Positions 25,917 through 33,509 of a DNA stretch of 64,000 bases are shown one piece after another. Both the position numbers and the translations under genes were made by a program. Under the pieces are notes generated by a model. The model worked only from the letters and a program-made list of their open reading frames with translations, was not told where the DNA came from and ran no database searches. Within the stretch, counting starts at the first letter, position 1; every line of letters begins with the position of its first letter. The stretch is from contig OY764903.1 in the NCBI GenBank assembly GCA_963668605.1, positions 2,108,001 through 2,172,000 of the forward strand, written 5' to 3'. This DNA comes from G963668605 sp963668605. Lineage in GTDB: Bacteria; Acidobacteriota; Terriglobia; Bryobacterales; Bryobacteraceae.

Positions 25917-26905
25917 AGGGTGATGTTGGTCAAACGCGCGGAGGCCGCGGCGAGTTCTGGTGGAAGCGAAAAGCGCACATCCTCTTCCTTCACTTCCACT
26001 TCTTCGACCTCGCCAAAACCGCGCTCCTGCAACGTCGCGATCAAGCTCTGCACAAGGTTGTCGGGAGCGGAAGCGCCCGCCGTAACGGCCAGGGTTTTCA
26101 CGCCATCGAGCCAAGTTGGGTCAATCTCGCCGGCATCGTCGATGAGGTGTGAGGCAACGCCGGCCTTCTCGCAAACCTCCACCAATCGACGTGAATTTGA
26201 GCTATTCTGCGATCCCACGACGAGCAGCAGATCACACATCGGCGCCACCGCCTTCACGGCAAGCTGGCGGTTTTCGGTGGCATAGCAGATGTCCTGGGCC
26301 GGTGGACCTTGAATCAAAGGGAAACGTTGCTTGAGCCGCGCGACTATATCCTTCGTCTCATCAAGGCTAAGCGTGGTCTGCGTAAGGAAGCAGACGCGGG
26401 CAGGATCGGGAACTTCGAGCCGGTCGACATCGGCGACGTCGCAGACAAGGATCGTGGATTGTGGCGCTTCTCCTATGGTGCCAATGACTTCGTCGTGATG
26501 AGGGTGTCCGATCAGCACGATTGTGTAGTCCTGCCTGGCGAACTTCACTGCCTCGATGTGAACCTTCGTAACCAGCGGGCAGGTTGCATCGATGACGGCA
26601 AGCTTGCGATTCTCCGCTGCTTCGCGCACCTCGGGCGATACTCCGTGGGCGCTAAATATCAGGCGCGCACCCTCAGGCACCTCGCACAGATCATCGACGA
26701 AAATCGCACCGGCGGCTCGCAATTCGTTGACGACGTGGCGGTTATGGACAATTTCTTTGCGGACGTAGATGGGAGGTCCATACAGGTCAAGAGCGATCCG
26801 GACCACATCGATGGCGCGCACAACCCCGGCGCAAAATCCCCTAGGCGTGAGCAACAAAATCTTCTTGCTCTGACTCGCACTGCACGCCAAAGTATCTGGG
26901 AGCAT
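25913..26905 (-). CDS. ispH: 4-hydroxy-3-methylbut-2-enyl diphosphate reductase
   Basis: A [4Fe-4S] enzyme of 330 residues for the last MEP-pathway step, making IPP and DMAPP. In the version started at a TTG (26917) the cluster cysteines are 29 (TPRGFCAGVVRA), 113 (DATCPLVTKVH) and 211 (DICYATENRQ); I prefer the ATG at 26905 because the TTG lies inside the -10 box. Active-site histidines are in VHNRHVV, SAHGVS and GHPHHDE. As first gene of the hopanoid operon it couples isoprenoid precursor supply to triterpenoid output. Confidence 0.95.
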   Translation of the reverse strand: MLPDTLACSASQSKKILLLTPRGFCAGVVRAIDVVRIALDLYGPPIYVRKEIVHNRHVVNELRAAGAIFVDDLCEVPEGARLIFSAHGVSPEVREAAENRKLAVIDATCPLVTKVHIEAVKFARQDYTIVLIGHPHHDEVIGTIGEAPQSTILVCDVADVDRLEVPDPARVCFLTQTTLSLDETKDIVARLKQRFPLIQGPPAQDICYATENRQLAVKAVAPMCDLLLVVGSQNSSNSRRLVEVCEKAGVASHLIDDAGEIDPTWLDGVKTLAVTAGASAPDNLVQSLIATLQERGFGEVEEVEVKEEDVRFSLPPELAAASARLTNITL

Positions 26906-26916
26906 AAGGAACTTCA

Positions 26917-26922
26917 ATTATA
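26917..26922 (-). promoter_or_regulatory. -10 box of the ispH-hopanoid operon
   Basis: A perfect TATAAT on the minus strand. Transcription should begin near 26910, five bases before the ispH ATG at 26905, so the operon mRNA would be nearly leaderless. No convincing -35 box is present. Confidence 0.45.
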
Positions 26923-26989
26923 TCAGCCACGACCGGATCACCGCGCCGGTTTCGGCGAATGGAAGGAGAATGGATTGAGATGTCGCAGA

Positions 26990-27039
26990 GCGGGGCTGAA
27001 GTGTGCCACGGCGGGGCTGGATCCGGCGCCCAGCCGTGG
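26990..27039 (+). promoter_or_regulatory. Direct repeats and dyad upstream of the response regulator
   Basis: GCGGGGCTG occurs at 26990-26998 and 27011-27019, exactly 21 bases (two helix turns) apart. CCACGGC (27006-27012) and GCCGTGG (27033-27039) form a dyad across the second copy. OmpR-family regulators bind direct repeats, so this may be the autoregulatory site. A TAAATT at 27040-27045 could be the -10 box. Confidence 0.4.
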
Positions 27040-27052
27040 TAAATTCGTATCC

Positions 27053-27742
27053 GTGCGGATACTGCTGATCGATGACGATGTCGAACTCTGCGAACTGCTC
27101 GAAGAATTCCTGAAGCGCGAGGGATTCACTGTCGAGTTCCGCCACGAGGGCAACCAAGGGCTGGCACGCGCCCTGGAAGCGGAGCACGACCTGATCGTAC
27201 TCGACGTGATGCTGCCGGGCATCGATGGTTTCGAAATTCTGCGGCGCTTGCGGCAGAGGAGCCGCGTGCCGGTCCTGATTCTGACGGCGCGCGGAGAAGA
27301 CGTCGACAGAATCGTCGGGCTCGAAATGGGGGCTGACGATTACCTGCCGAAGCCGTTTAACCCGAGAGAACTCTCGGCGCGCATTCGCGCGATCCTGCGG
27401 CGCGTAGAAATCACGCCGTCGAACGAGGGACGCCTGGAGGTCAACGGCGTCGCACTCGATCCGGCGTCGCGCTCGGTCAGCGTGAATGGGCAGCCCGTCG
27501 AACTCACAACGATCGAGTTTCACATTCTGGAGATGCTCATGCGCGCAGCGGGACGCGTACTGTCGCGCGATGCGCTCATGGAGAGTCTGTACAATCGCAA
27601 AGCCACGCCGTTCGACCGCTCTATCGACATGCATGTCAGCCATTTGCGGAAAAAGCTCGAATCCGAACGCCAACTGATCAAGACAATTCGCAGCATCGGC
27701 TACCAGTTCCTGCGTACTCCCGATGACGAGGGGGCGGCGTGA
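27053..27742 (+). CDS. OmpR-family response regulator
   Basis: A 229-residue transcription factor started at the GTG at 27053. The receiver domain begins VRILLIDDDVEL (acidic pocket), has the phosphoryl-acceptor Asp51 in IVLDVMLPGIDGF, threonine in LILTARGED and lysine in YLPKPFNPREL. A winged-helix DNA-binding domain follows (about 130-225, with LTTIEFHILEMLM, DRSIDMHVSHLRKKL and IRSIGYQF). It resembles CpxR. The kinase gene overlaps it by four bases (GTGA), so the two form a two-component pair. The long open frame upstream of 27053 is a shadow. Confidence 0.93.
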   Translation: MRILLIDDDVELCELLEEFLKREGFTVEFRHEGNQGLARALEAEHDLIVLDVMLPGIDGFEILRRLRQRSRVPVLILTARGEDVDRIVGLEMGADDYLPKPFNPRELSARIRAILRRVEITPSNEGRLEVNGVALDPASRSVSVNGQPVELTTIEFHILEMLMRAAGRVLSRDALMESLYNRKATPFDRSIDMHVSHLRKKLESERQLIKTIRSIGYQFLRTPDDEGAA

Positions 27743-29037
27743 ACAGACTGTTTACCAGGATCCTCGTCTGGTTTCTGGCGGCGATCGCCGTGACCGCAAG
27801 CGCATTCGTCGTGACCTCGGCGCTGACCATGTCGGAGACGCACGAGAGGCGCTTTCCGCTTGCCATGCTGGTGCGCGTCGAAATGCGCGTGGCGCGGGCT
27901 GCCTATGAGAGCGGCGGACACGACGGACTTGCCGCGGCGCTGCGGCAGTTCTCCGACGACACCGCACTACGCGGCTTTCTGCTCGACTCGACTGGGCGCG
28001 ACCTGCTGAACGGAGAGGACCGCTCGGAGATCGTGCACACACGGCCTCGCACGTCCGGCCCCATGGCTCTGCACGGAGGGAGCACGTTTCTTTCGCACAC
28101 ATCGGAGGACGGGCAATATTCATTTGTACTCGAACTGCCGCGCCGGCATTTCTTCCTCGCGTTCCTGAACCCATACTATTTGTGGGTCCTGGGCCTCGTG
28201 GTGCTTCTGTGCTATGCGCTGGCGCGTAGTTTGACTGCGCCGTTGCGGCGCCTGCAAAAAATCGTCGATGAGTTCGGCCAGGGTAACCTCGATGCGCGAG
28301 TGAAATCCACGCGCGCGGATGAACTAGGCGAGTTGTCGAGAAATTTCGATCGCATGGCGGATCGCATCGCCTCTCTGATGGCCGCGGAGCGGCGCTTGCT
28401 CGGAGATGTTTCGCACGAACTGCGCTCACCTCTGGCGCGGCTCAGCGTCGCTGTGGAACTGGCGCGATCGGGGGACAACCTGGAGATGGCCCTGAACCGC
28501 ATCCAACGCGAGGCGGACCGCTTGAATGCGCTGGTGGGTGAACTGCTGCAAGTGACCCGCGCCGAGATGGACCCGCGCAGCCGCAAGCAGGACAGAATTC
28601 GCATCGACGAACTTATCGGCGGTATCGTCGAGGACAGCCGTATCGAGGCGGATGCACGCAACGTCTCGCTCGCTTTCGAGAACCCACCCGAGGCGATATT
28701 GCACGGCGATAGCGAGTTGCTGCGGCGCGCGGTGGAGAACATAGTGCGCAACGCGATCCGCTACGCGCCTGCCGGTACACAGGTGGACGTGACGCTCGAC
28801 GTCAACCCGGGCCGAGTCAAGATCGCGGTTCGCGATCACGGGCCTGGAGTTCCAGAGGAGACGCTACCCCGGCTCTTCGATGCGTTTTACCGGGTCGATA
28901 GCGACCGCAATCGTTTGAGCGGCGGTGTCGGACTTGGGCTTGCGATCGCACGGCGCGCGGTGGAGTTGCACAACGGATTTCTGCGCGCCAGGAATGCAGA
29001 CCCGGGATTGCGCGTGGAGATTGAACTGCTGAGATAG
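27739..29037 (+). CDS. HAMP-domain sensor histidine kinase (CpxA-like)
   Basis: A 432-residue inner-membrane kinase. Membrane helix one is about residues 8-30, the periplasmic sensor loop about 31-140, helix two about 145-165, then HAMP (SLTAPLRRLQKIVDEFGQGN). The phosphorylated His226 is in LLGDVSHELRSPLARL. The ATPase domain has the N box (ENIVRNAIRYAP), G1 (VRDHGPGVP), F (LPRLFDAFYRVD) and G2 (GGVGLGLAIAR) motifs. The small periplasmic domain suggests an envelope signal. It is coupled to the regulator gene by a four-base overlap. Confidence 0.94.
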   Translation: MNRLFTRILVWFLAAIAVTASAFVVTSALTMSETHERRFPLAMLVRVEMRVARAAYESGGHDGLAAALRQFSDDTALRGFLLDSTGRDLLNGEDRSEIVHTRPRTSGPMALHGGSTFLSHTSEDGQYSFVLELPRRHFFLAFLNPYYLWVLGLVVLLCYALARSLTAPLRRLQKIVDEFGQGNLDARVKSTRADELGELSRNFDRMADRIASLMAAERRLLGDVSHELRSPLARLSVAVELARSGDNLEMALNRIQREADRLNALVGELLQVTRAEMDPRSRKQDRIRIDELIGGIVEDSRIEADARNVSLAFENPPEAILHGDSELLRRAVENIVRNAIRYAPAGTQVDVTLDVNPGRVKIAVRDHGPGVPEETLPRLFDAFYRVDSDRNRLSGGVGLGLAIARRAVELHNGFLRARNADPGLRVEIELLR

Positions 29038-29049
29038 GCCGAGGAGAAT

Positions 29050-29367
29050 ATGCAGAGAATCTGTTTCCGATTGCAGGTGAAGCCGGATAGGCTCGACGAA
29101 TACAAGGCCCGCCATGCCGAGGTCTGGCCGGAGATGCGCCAGGCGCTAAGCGAAACCGGGTGGCGCAACTACTCGTTGTTTCTGGCGGAAGACGGAATGC
29201 TAATCGGTTATTTAGAGACCGACGACTTCGAAGCGGCGTTGCGTGGAATGGCGGCGCGCGCAGTAAATGATCGCTGGCAGAACCAGATGGCCGGCTTCTT
29301 TGTAAGCGACGGCCGCCATGCAGATAAGCAGATGGCTCCGCTACAAGAGGTCTTTCACCTGGCCTGA
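29050..29367 (+). CDS. rhaM: L-rhamnose mutarotase
   Basis: A 105-residue dimeric alpha-beta barrel protein that interconverts the alpha and beta anomers of L-rhamnose. Family signs are RICFRLQVKPDRLDEYKARH (with the active-site His near residue 22), VWPEM, and a C-terminal WQNQMAGFF. Length matches RhaM. It follows the kinase by 12 bases, perhaps by read-through, and its end overlaps the convergent Ldh-family gene by 13 bases. With the two oxidoreductases beside it, it suggests deoxysugar catabolism. Confidence 0.9.
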   Translation: MQRICFRLQVKPDRLDEYKARHAEVWPEMRQALSETGWRNYSLFLAEDGMLIGYLETDDFEAALRGMAARAVNDRWQNQMAGFFVSDGRHADKQMAPLQEVFHLA

Positions 29368-30422
29368 GCGGGGACGGGTAGGGGTACGCCCTTGTCGCGG
29401 GCCAGTTTCACCAACTCGCCCCACAATCCCGGTTCGACGGGGATGCCGTGCAGCAGGCGCTCCGCCTGCATGCGTGCTTCCGGCTCACCGGCGACAAGCA
29501 CTTCGTCATAGCCGGCTGCGGGCTTCGACGACTTGAGCGAATCGACCAGGAATTCCATTCGCTGCTGAAACTCCTCCCTGCCGATAAATCGCGCCACGTC
29601 GATGCCCAGAAACATTTGGCTGACGCGCAACGGCTTTCCTGGTATGGCAATTCCACCGAGGTCCGTGAGCATGCCGCCGCCCGCGAGCACGGCGCAGAGG
29701 ATCTCTACCATGATGCCGAGCCCGGTTCCTTTGTAGCCGCCCAGGGGCATGGTCAGACCGTTGAGCGCTGTGAGCGTATCGGTTGTGGGCACGCCATCGC
29801 GATCCATCGCCCAGCCGGCGGGGATAGTGGATTCGCCGGCATAAAGCGCCTTGAAAAGTTTTCCGCGGGCGATGGTCGTCGTAGCCATATCCAGAAGCCA
29901 GGCGCCGCGGCCGGCGCTCGGAACGGCCATACAGATCGGATTGGTGCCATAGCGCCCTTCCCTGCCCTGCCACGGCGCAATTGACGGCGATGCATTGCAC
30001 ATCACGATGCCGATTAACCCGGCGTCGGCGAGACGCTGTGCCCAATACGCGGCGGCGCCGAAGTGGCTGGATTCGCGCGCCACCACCATGCCAAAACCGT
30101 ATGCCCGCGAAAGGCGAATCGCGTGGTCCGTGCAACGCGCGGAGACCACTTGACCGATCGCTTTCTCGCCGTCATAGACCATGGCGCTGCCGTTCTCGGA
30201 GACAACATGGCCGCTGGCGTGTAAGTCGACGTCACCGCTATCCATGCGTTCGATGTACATCGGCAGCAACTGAACGCCGTGGGTGTCAACACCGCGCAAA
30301 TTGGCGGCAATGAGCGAATCGGCCATCAGGGCGGCGTTCGCCGGGGAGACACCCGAGGCCTCCAGCAGCGCGCTGGAAAATTGCAGCAGCGCATCGGACG
30401 AAAAAACAATTTCAGAATGCAT
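29355..30422 (-). CDS. Ldh-family (YlbC/ComC-type) NAD(P)-dependent oxidoreductase
   Basis: A 355-residue enzyme of the malate/L-lactate/ureidoglycolate dehydrogenase superfamily, unrelated to Rossmann dehydrogenases. Marks are ADSLIAANLRGVDTHGVQLLP near residue 31 (catalytic His in DTHG), ARESSHFGAAAYWA near 115, NASPSIAPWQGREGRYGTNPICMAVPS near 144, and GYKGTGLGIMVEIL near 230. It reduces or oxidises 2-oxo/2-hydroxy acids. Lying next to an SDR gene and rhaM, it may finish a non-phosphorylated sugar-acid pathway, but the substrate is not shown. Confidence 0.9.
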   Translation of the reverse strand: MHSEIVFSSDALLQFSSALLEASGVSPANAALMADSLIAANLRGVDTHGVQLLPMYIERMDSGDVDLHASGHVVSENGSAMVYDGEKAIGQVVSARCTDHAIRLSRAYGFGMVVARESSHFGAAAYWAQRLADAGLIGIVMCNASPSIAPWQGREGRYGTNPICMAVPSAGRGAWLLDMATTTIARGKLFKALYAGESTIPAGWAMDRDGVPTTDTLTALNGLTMPLGGYKGTGLGIMVEILCAVLAGGGMLTDLGGIAIPGKPLRVSQMFLGIDVARFIGREEFQQRMEFLVDSLKSSKPAAGYDEVLVAGEPEARMQAERLLHGIPVEPGLWGELVKLARDKGVPLPVPAQAR

Positions 30423-30443
30423 TATTTAAGCGTATTGCGAACC

Positions 30444-31196
30444 TTAACGCGAGCACCAGCCGCCGTCAATCAGAATATCGGTGCCCGTAATGAAGCTAGC
30501 GTCTTCCGAACACAGGAACAGCGCCAGTTGCCCGATCTCCTCCACCTTGCCCCATCGGCCCAGCGGAATGCTCGAGGTGAATTGCGCATTGACGACGGGA
30601 TCGTTCATCAACGCCGTATTCATCTCGGTTCCGAAGGGTCCCGGACTGATGCCGACGACGGTGATGCCGTCCGCGGCAAGTTCCTGCGCGAGAGCACGCG
30701 TAAGACCGAGGAGCCCGGACTTGCTAGACGAATAGACGGTTCGTCCGGGCAGCGAGACGTGACTCATGATCGACGTCATATTGATGATGCGCCCGTAGCC
30801 GCGCCCGCTCATGTGGGGAATGAAGGCGCGGCACATCAGGAAAACGCTGGTCAGGTTCGTATCCATCACGGAGTTCCACTCTTCGAGCGTGAACTCCACC
30901 AGCGGCTTGCGAATGTTGATGCCGGCGTTGTTGATCAGGATGTCGACCTTGCCGAACTTCGCAACCACCTCCTGCTCCAAACGCCACACCTGCTCCTCGC
31001 TTGCGATGTCGGCCTGAAAGACCTCGGCACGGGCGCCGCGCTGACGGACCTCGACGGCTACGGCCGAGAGTTGCGCAAGATCGCGTGAAACGAGGGCAAC
31101 CTGCGCGCCCGCTTCGCCGAGAGCGAGAGCCATCGCCTTTCCCAATCCCTTGCTGGCTCCGGTAATCAGAGCCACTTTTCCATCAAGCTGTTTCAT
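30444..31196 (-). CDS. SDR-family oxidoreductase (glucose/rhamnose 1-dehydrogenase-like)
   Basis: A 250-residue classical short-chain dehydrogenase. The cofactor loop TGASKGLG is at about residues 12-19, the NNAG motif at about 91, the active-site serine in MTSIMSHVSLP and the Tyr-Lys pair in VYSSSKSG (about 156-160). The C-terminus ends TGTDILIDGGWCSR, typical of sugar and 2-keto-3-deoxygluconate dehydrogenases. It precedes the Ldh-family gene on the same strand by 21 bases. Neighbouring rhaM makes a deoxysugar substrate plausible. 3-oxoacyl-ACP reductase activity cannot be ruled out. Confidence 0.88.
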   Translation of the reverse strand: MKQLDGKVALITGASKGLGKAMALALGEAGAQVALVSRDLAQLSAVAVEVRQRGARAEVFQADIASEEQVWRLEQEVVAKFGKVDILINNAGINIRKPLVEFTLEEWNSVMDTNLTSVFLMCRAFIPHMSGRGYGRIINMTSIMSHVSLPGRTVYSSSKSGLLGLTRALAQELAADGITVVGISPGPFGTEMNTALMNDPVVNAQFTSSIPLGRWGKVEEIGQLALFLCSEDASFITGTDILIDGGWCSR

Positions 31197-31207
31197 CCTA
31201 ATTCTTC

Positions 31208-31657
31208 CTATTCGTCCTTCCTTGCCGCGTGGTGTTCGTGCGAGGCGCGGAGAATCGCGTCCGCAACGGTCTGCGGGTTGTCGATATTCGCCAGCGCGAT
31301 GCTGCCCAAGCCGCCGATAGCCTCGATCGTGAGATTACCGGTCTTCAGAATGCGTTGGAGGATGCTCTGATCGACGCGCACGTTTTGAATGCTGCGAAGT
31401 TCCATCATGCGCGTTTCCTTCGACAGTGCGCCGGCTTCATAGCGCAGCCGGTACTCCTCCAGATGCAAACTCGTGAAAACTCTGCGGCCGTGAGCGGCCA
31501 ACGTTCCACCCAGCATGAATGCCGGGAGAATGTAATACCAGTTGTCGGGCGCCTGCCCGTCGGGCAACTGCGCGTTGTGCCAGACGATCGCCGCGGCGCA
31601 CAACAGGGACAGTATGTACCACGGGATGAGCAGTTTTGCGCTTGGATGAACAGTCAT
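31208..31657 (-). CDS. PH-domain (bPH2/YdbS-like) membrane protein
   Basis: A 149-residue protein with two N-terminal membrane helices (about 9-27 and 41-58) followed by a bacterial pleckstrin-homology-like domain: LHLEEYRLRYEAGALSKETRMMELRSIQNVRVDQSILQRI is split here as key parts LRYEAGALSK, LRSIQNVRV and LTIEAIGG. Its role is unknown; related YdbS-type proteins are implicated in membrane stress. It lies 15 bases downstream of the coiled-coil methyltransferase gene. Confidence 0.8.
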   Translation of the reverse strand: MTVHPSAKLLIPWYILSLLCAAAIVWHNAQLPDGQAPDNWYYILPAFMLGGTLAAHGRRVFTSLHLEEYRLRYEAGALSKETRMMELRSIQNVRVDQSILQRILKTGNLTIEAIGGLGSIALANIDNPQTVADAILRASHEHHAARKDE

Positions 31658-31672
31658 CTTGTGATTTTAGCG

Positions 31673-33121
31673 CTAGAGACGGCGCGCCACCACGGCGTAG
31701 TCCAGGGCGCCAAAGAACCGATCGAGAAATTCGCGCGGCAGTTCGCGCACCGCCGCGATGGACTCTTCCACCGGAAAGCGCTTGTGGACCTCGATGCGTC
31801 CGAAGCCGGCCTCTTCGAGATAGAAGACAAGCAGCGGCGCCGGTATCGGGCGGGTGTGCGTGGGATCGAGATAAAAATGCGTCGCGAAGATCGCCAGGCA
31901 CTCGGGATTGGGCGTCTCGATCGCGATCACTCCGCCACGGCGGAGTTTCTCGCCCGCAAGTCTCGCGAACTCGGGCAGGCGTTCGGGAGGCAGATGCTCG
32001 ACGACCTGTCCACAGAAAATTCCATCGAGCGAGGCGTCGTCGAGATTCTCCAGATACGAGAACAGATCGGCGGTCCCGGCCTGCAGCCCCTGGGACTTGC
32101 AGATCGCGACGCACTCTTCGCTGAGATCGATGCCGTGCGCGGAAAGACCGGCGTCCTTCATCACCGAGAGAAACTCGCCGCGCCCGCAGCCGATGTCGAG
32201 AACGTTCGCGCATCCCTGAAAATGCGGCACATAGAAGCGCTGATTTTCCTTGACGTAATCCGGCGTCCCGCGAAAACGATCCGCAAAGCGCAACGAATCG
32301 AAGTCCAGTTCCAGCGGCGTCTGCGGCGCGGCCGGGCTTTGTGCCGCATTTGCAGCAGCAGCGGCTGCCGCGCTGGCGCGCTGGCGAATGACCCGCAATT
32401 CGTTGTGGATCAGGCGTTCGTACTCTTCGCGTATGCGGCCGAAATCTTCCCACATGCGCGTTTGAATTTCAGAGGAGGAACGCTCCAGTGCGCCCGCAAA
32501 ATCGCGATGCTGCGCGCCGGAAATCTCGCGGAAATTGTTTTCCATCAGCGTAGCGCGGTGTTGCGCGGCGGCCTGCAGATCGGCCACGCTGCGCAGAAAC
32601 TGAATTTCATTGACGGAAAGTTTCCGCTCCCACTCCTGGCGCCACTCCGCCCAATGAGCGCGAACGTCTTTCAACTCGCGTGCCTCTTCGGCGAGTTGTC
32701 CAGCGCCCGCTTCGATGCGAGCCAAGCCAGCCGTCAGATCCGTCCGAAGTTCCGCGAGCGCCGTCTCGTTCCGCAGCGCGGCCTGATGCAGTCCGTATTT
32801 GAATTCATTGAGCGCCGTGAGCGTCGCTTCGACGCACGCCATCACACCATGGTTGAACTCGACCTGCTCGCGGACGTGCCAGTCCAGTGAACGCGACACG
32901 AGGCGCTTGACGGCTTGCGCGATGTTGTTGGCGAGGCCGGGCGGTCGCGGATTGACCACTCCGATCGCAGCCACTTTCGCGCCCGCGGCGTCACGGGCGT
33001 GAAGCAGGGGCAACAGATCAGGCAAGGGAACAGCGGCGGCTCCAGCCGTCGAAGCGGGGTAACGCGCGCGAACGCGGTCCTGAATTTCGCGAATCGCGTC
33101 CGTGATGCCGTCAGCGGCCAC
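31673..33121 (-). CDS. Coiled-coil class I methyltransferase
   Basis: A 482-residue protein. The N-terminal two thirds (about 1-270) is helical and rich in Ala, Glu and Arg, with long coiled-coil stretches (for example LREL-like runs around 140-250). The C-terminal domain (about 290-480) is a SAM-dependent methyltransferase: motif I NVLDIGCGRGEFL, HGIDLSEECVAIC, and FCGQVVEHLPPE, then HTRPIPAPLLVFYLEEAGF. This layout is seen in O-antigen chain-terminating or capsule methyltransferases. It overlaps queF by 11 bases. The substrate is unknown; a cell-surface polysaccharide role is an inference. Confidence 0.85.
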   Translation of the reverse strand: MAADGITDAIREIQDRVRARYPASTAGAAAVPLPDLLPLLHARDAAGAKVAAIGVVNPRPPGLANNIAQAVKRLVSRSLDWHVREQVEFNHGVMACVEATLTALNEFKYGLHQAALRNETALAELRTDLTAGLARIEAGAGQLAEEARELKDVRAHWAEWRQEWERKLSVNEIQFLRSVADLQAAAQHRATLMENNFREISGAQHRDFAGALERSSSEIQTRMWEDFGRIREEYERLIHNELRVIRQRASAAAAAAANAAQSPAAPQTPLELDFDSLRFADRFRGTPDYVKENQRFYVPHFQGCANVLDIGCGRGEFLSVMKDAGLSAHGIDLSEECVAICKSQGLQAGTADLFSYLENLDDASLDGIFCGQVVEHLPPERLPEFARLAGEKLRRGGVIAIETPNPECLAIFATHFYLDPTHTRPIPAPLLVFYLEEAGFGRIEVHKRFPVEESIAAVRELPREFLDRFFGALDYAVVARRL

Positions 33122-33509
33122 GCTTCCCGCTCCAATCCGCGGTGATCCGGCTATAGACGCCGCCGCGCGGGGTGAACTCGCCTTCGACGCTGATGCGCAC
33201 CGGCTTCACAGCCTTGACGATGTCGCGCAAAAAACGGTTGACGCTGTTCTCCTGAAAGATGCCGATGTTGCGGTATGCGAGCATGTACATTTTCAGGGAT
33301 TTCAACTCGAGGCACCACTTATCGGGAACATAAGTGATCGTGATCGTACCGTGGTCCGGCAGGCCCGTCTTCGGGCAGACCGAAGTGAACTCGGGAAAAG
33401 TAATCTGGATTTCGTAGCCCGGGAATTGGTTTTCCCAGACTTCGATTTCGGGCATCTTCGCATCGAGCCCGGCCTTGGCGTGTGTTTCCGTGTACTCGCG
33501 CTTCTTCAT
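33111..33509 (-). CDS. queF: NADPH-dependent 7-cyano-7-deazaguanine reductase
   Basis: A 132-residue tunnelling-fold enzyme that reduces preQ0 to preQ1 in queuosine synthesis. The nucleophile Cys45 and proton donor Asp52 lie in TSVCPKTGLPDHG, and the QueF NADPH motif is ELKSLKMY (about 68-75). It is the short, unimodular type. The start overlaps the stop of the TIGR00300 gene by four bases. Other queuosine genes (queC, queD, queE) are absent, but a YhhQ-type precursor transporter is at 9069. Confidence 0.96.
   Translation of the reverse strand: MKKREYTETHAKAGLDAKMPEIEVWENQFPGYEIQITFPEFTSVCPKTGLPDHGTITITYVPDKWCLELKSLKMYMLAYRNIGIFQENSVNRFLRDIVKAVKPVRISVEGEFTPRGGVYSRITADWSGKRGR

Noticed and set aside
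31229..32890. A 553-codon open frame on the plus strand opposite the PH-domain and methyltransferase genes
   Set aside because: It covers parts of two real genes on the other strand and has no ribosome site or domain.
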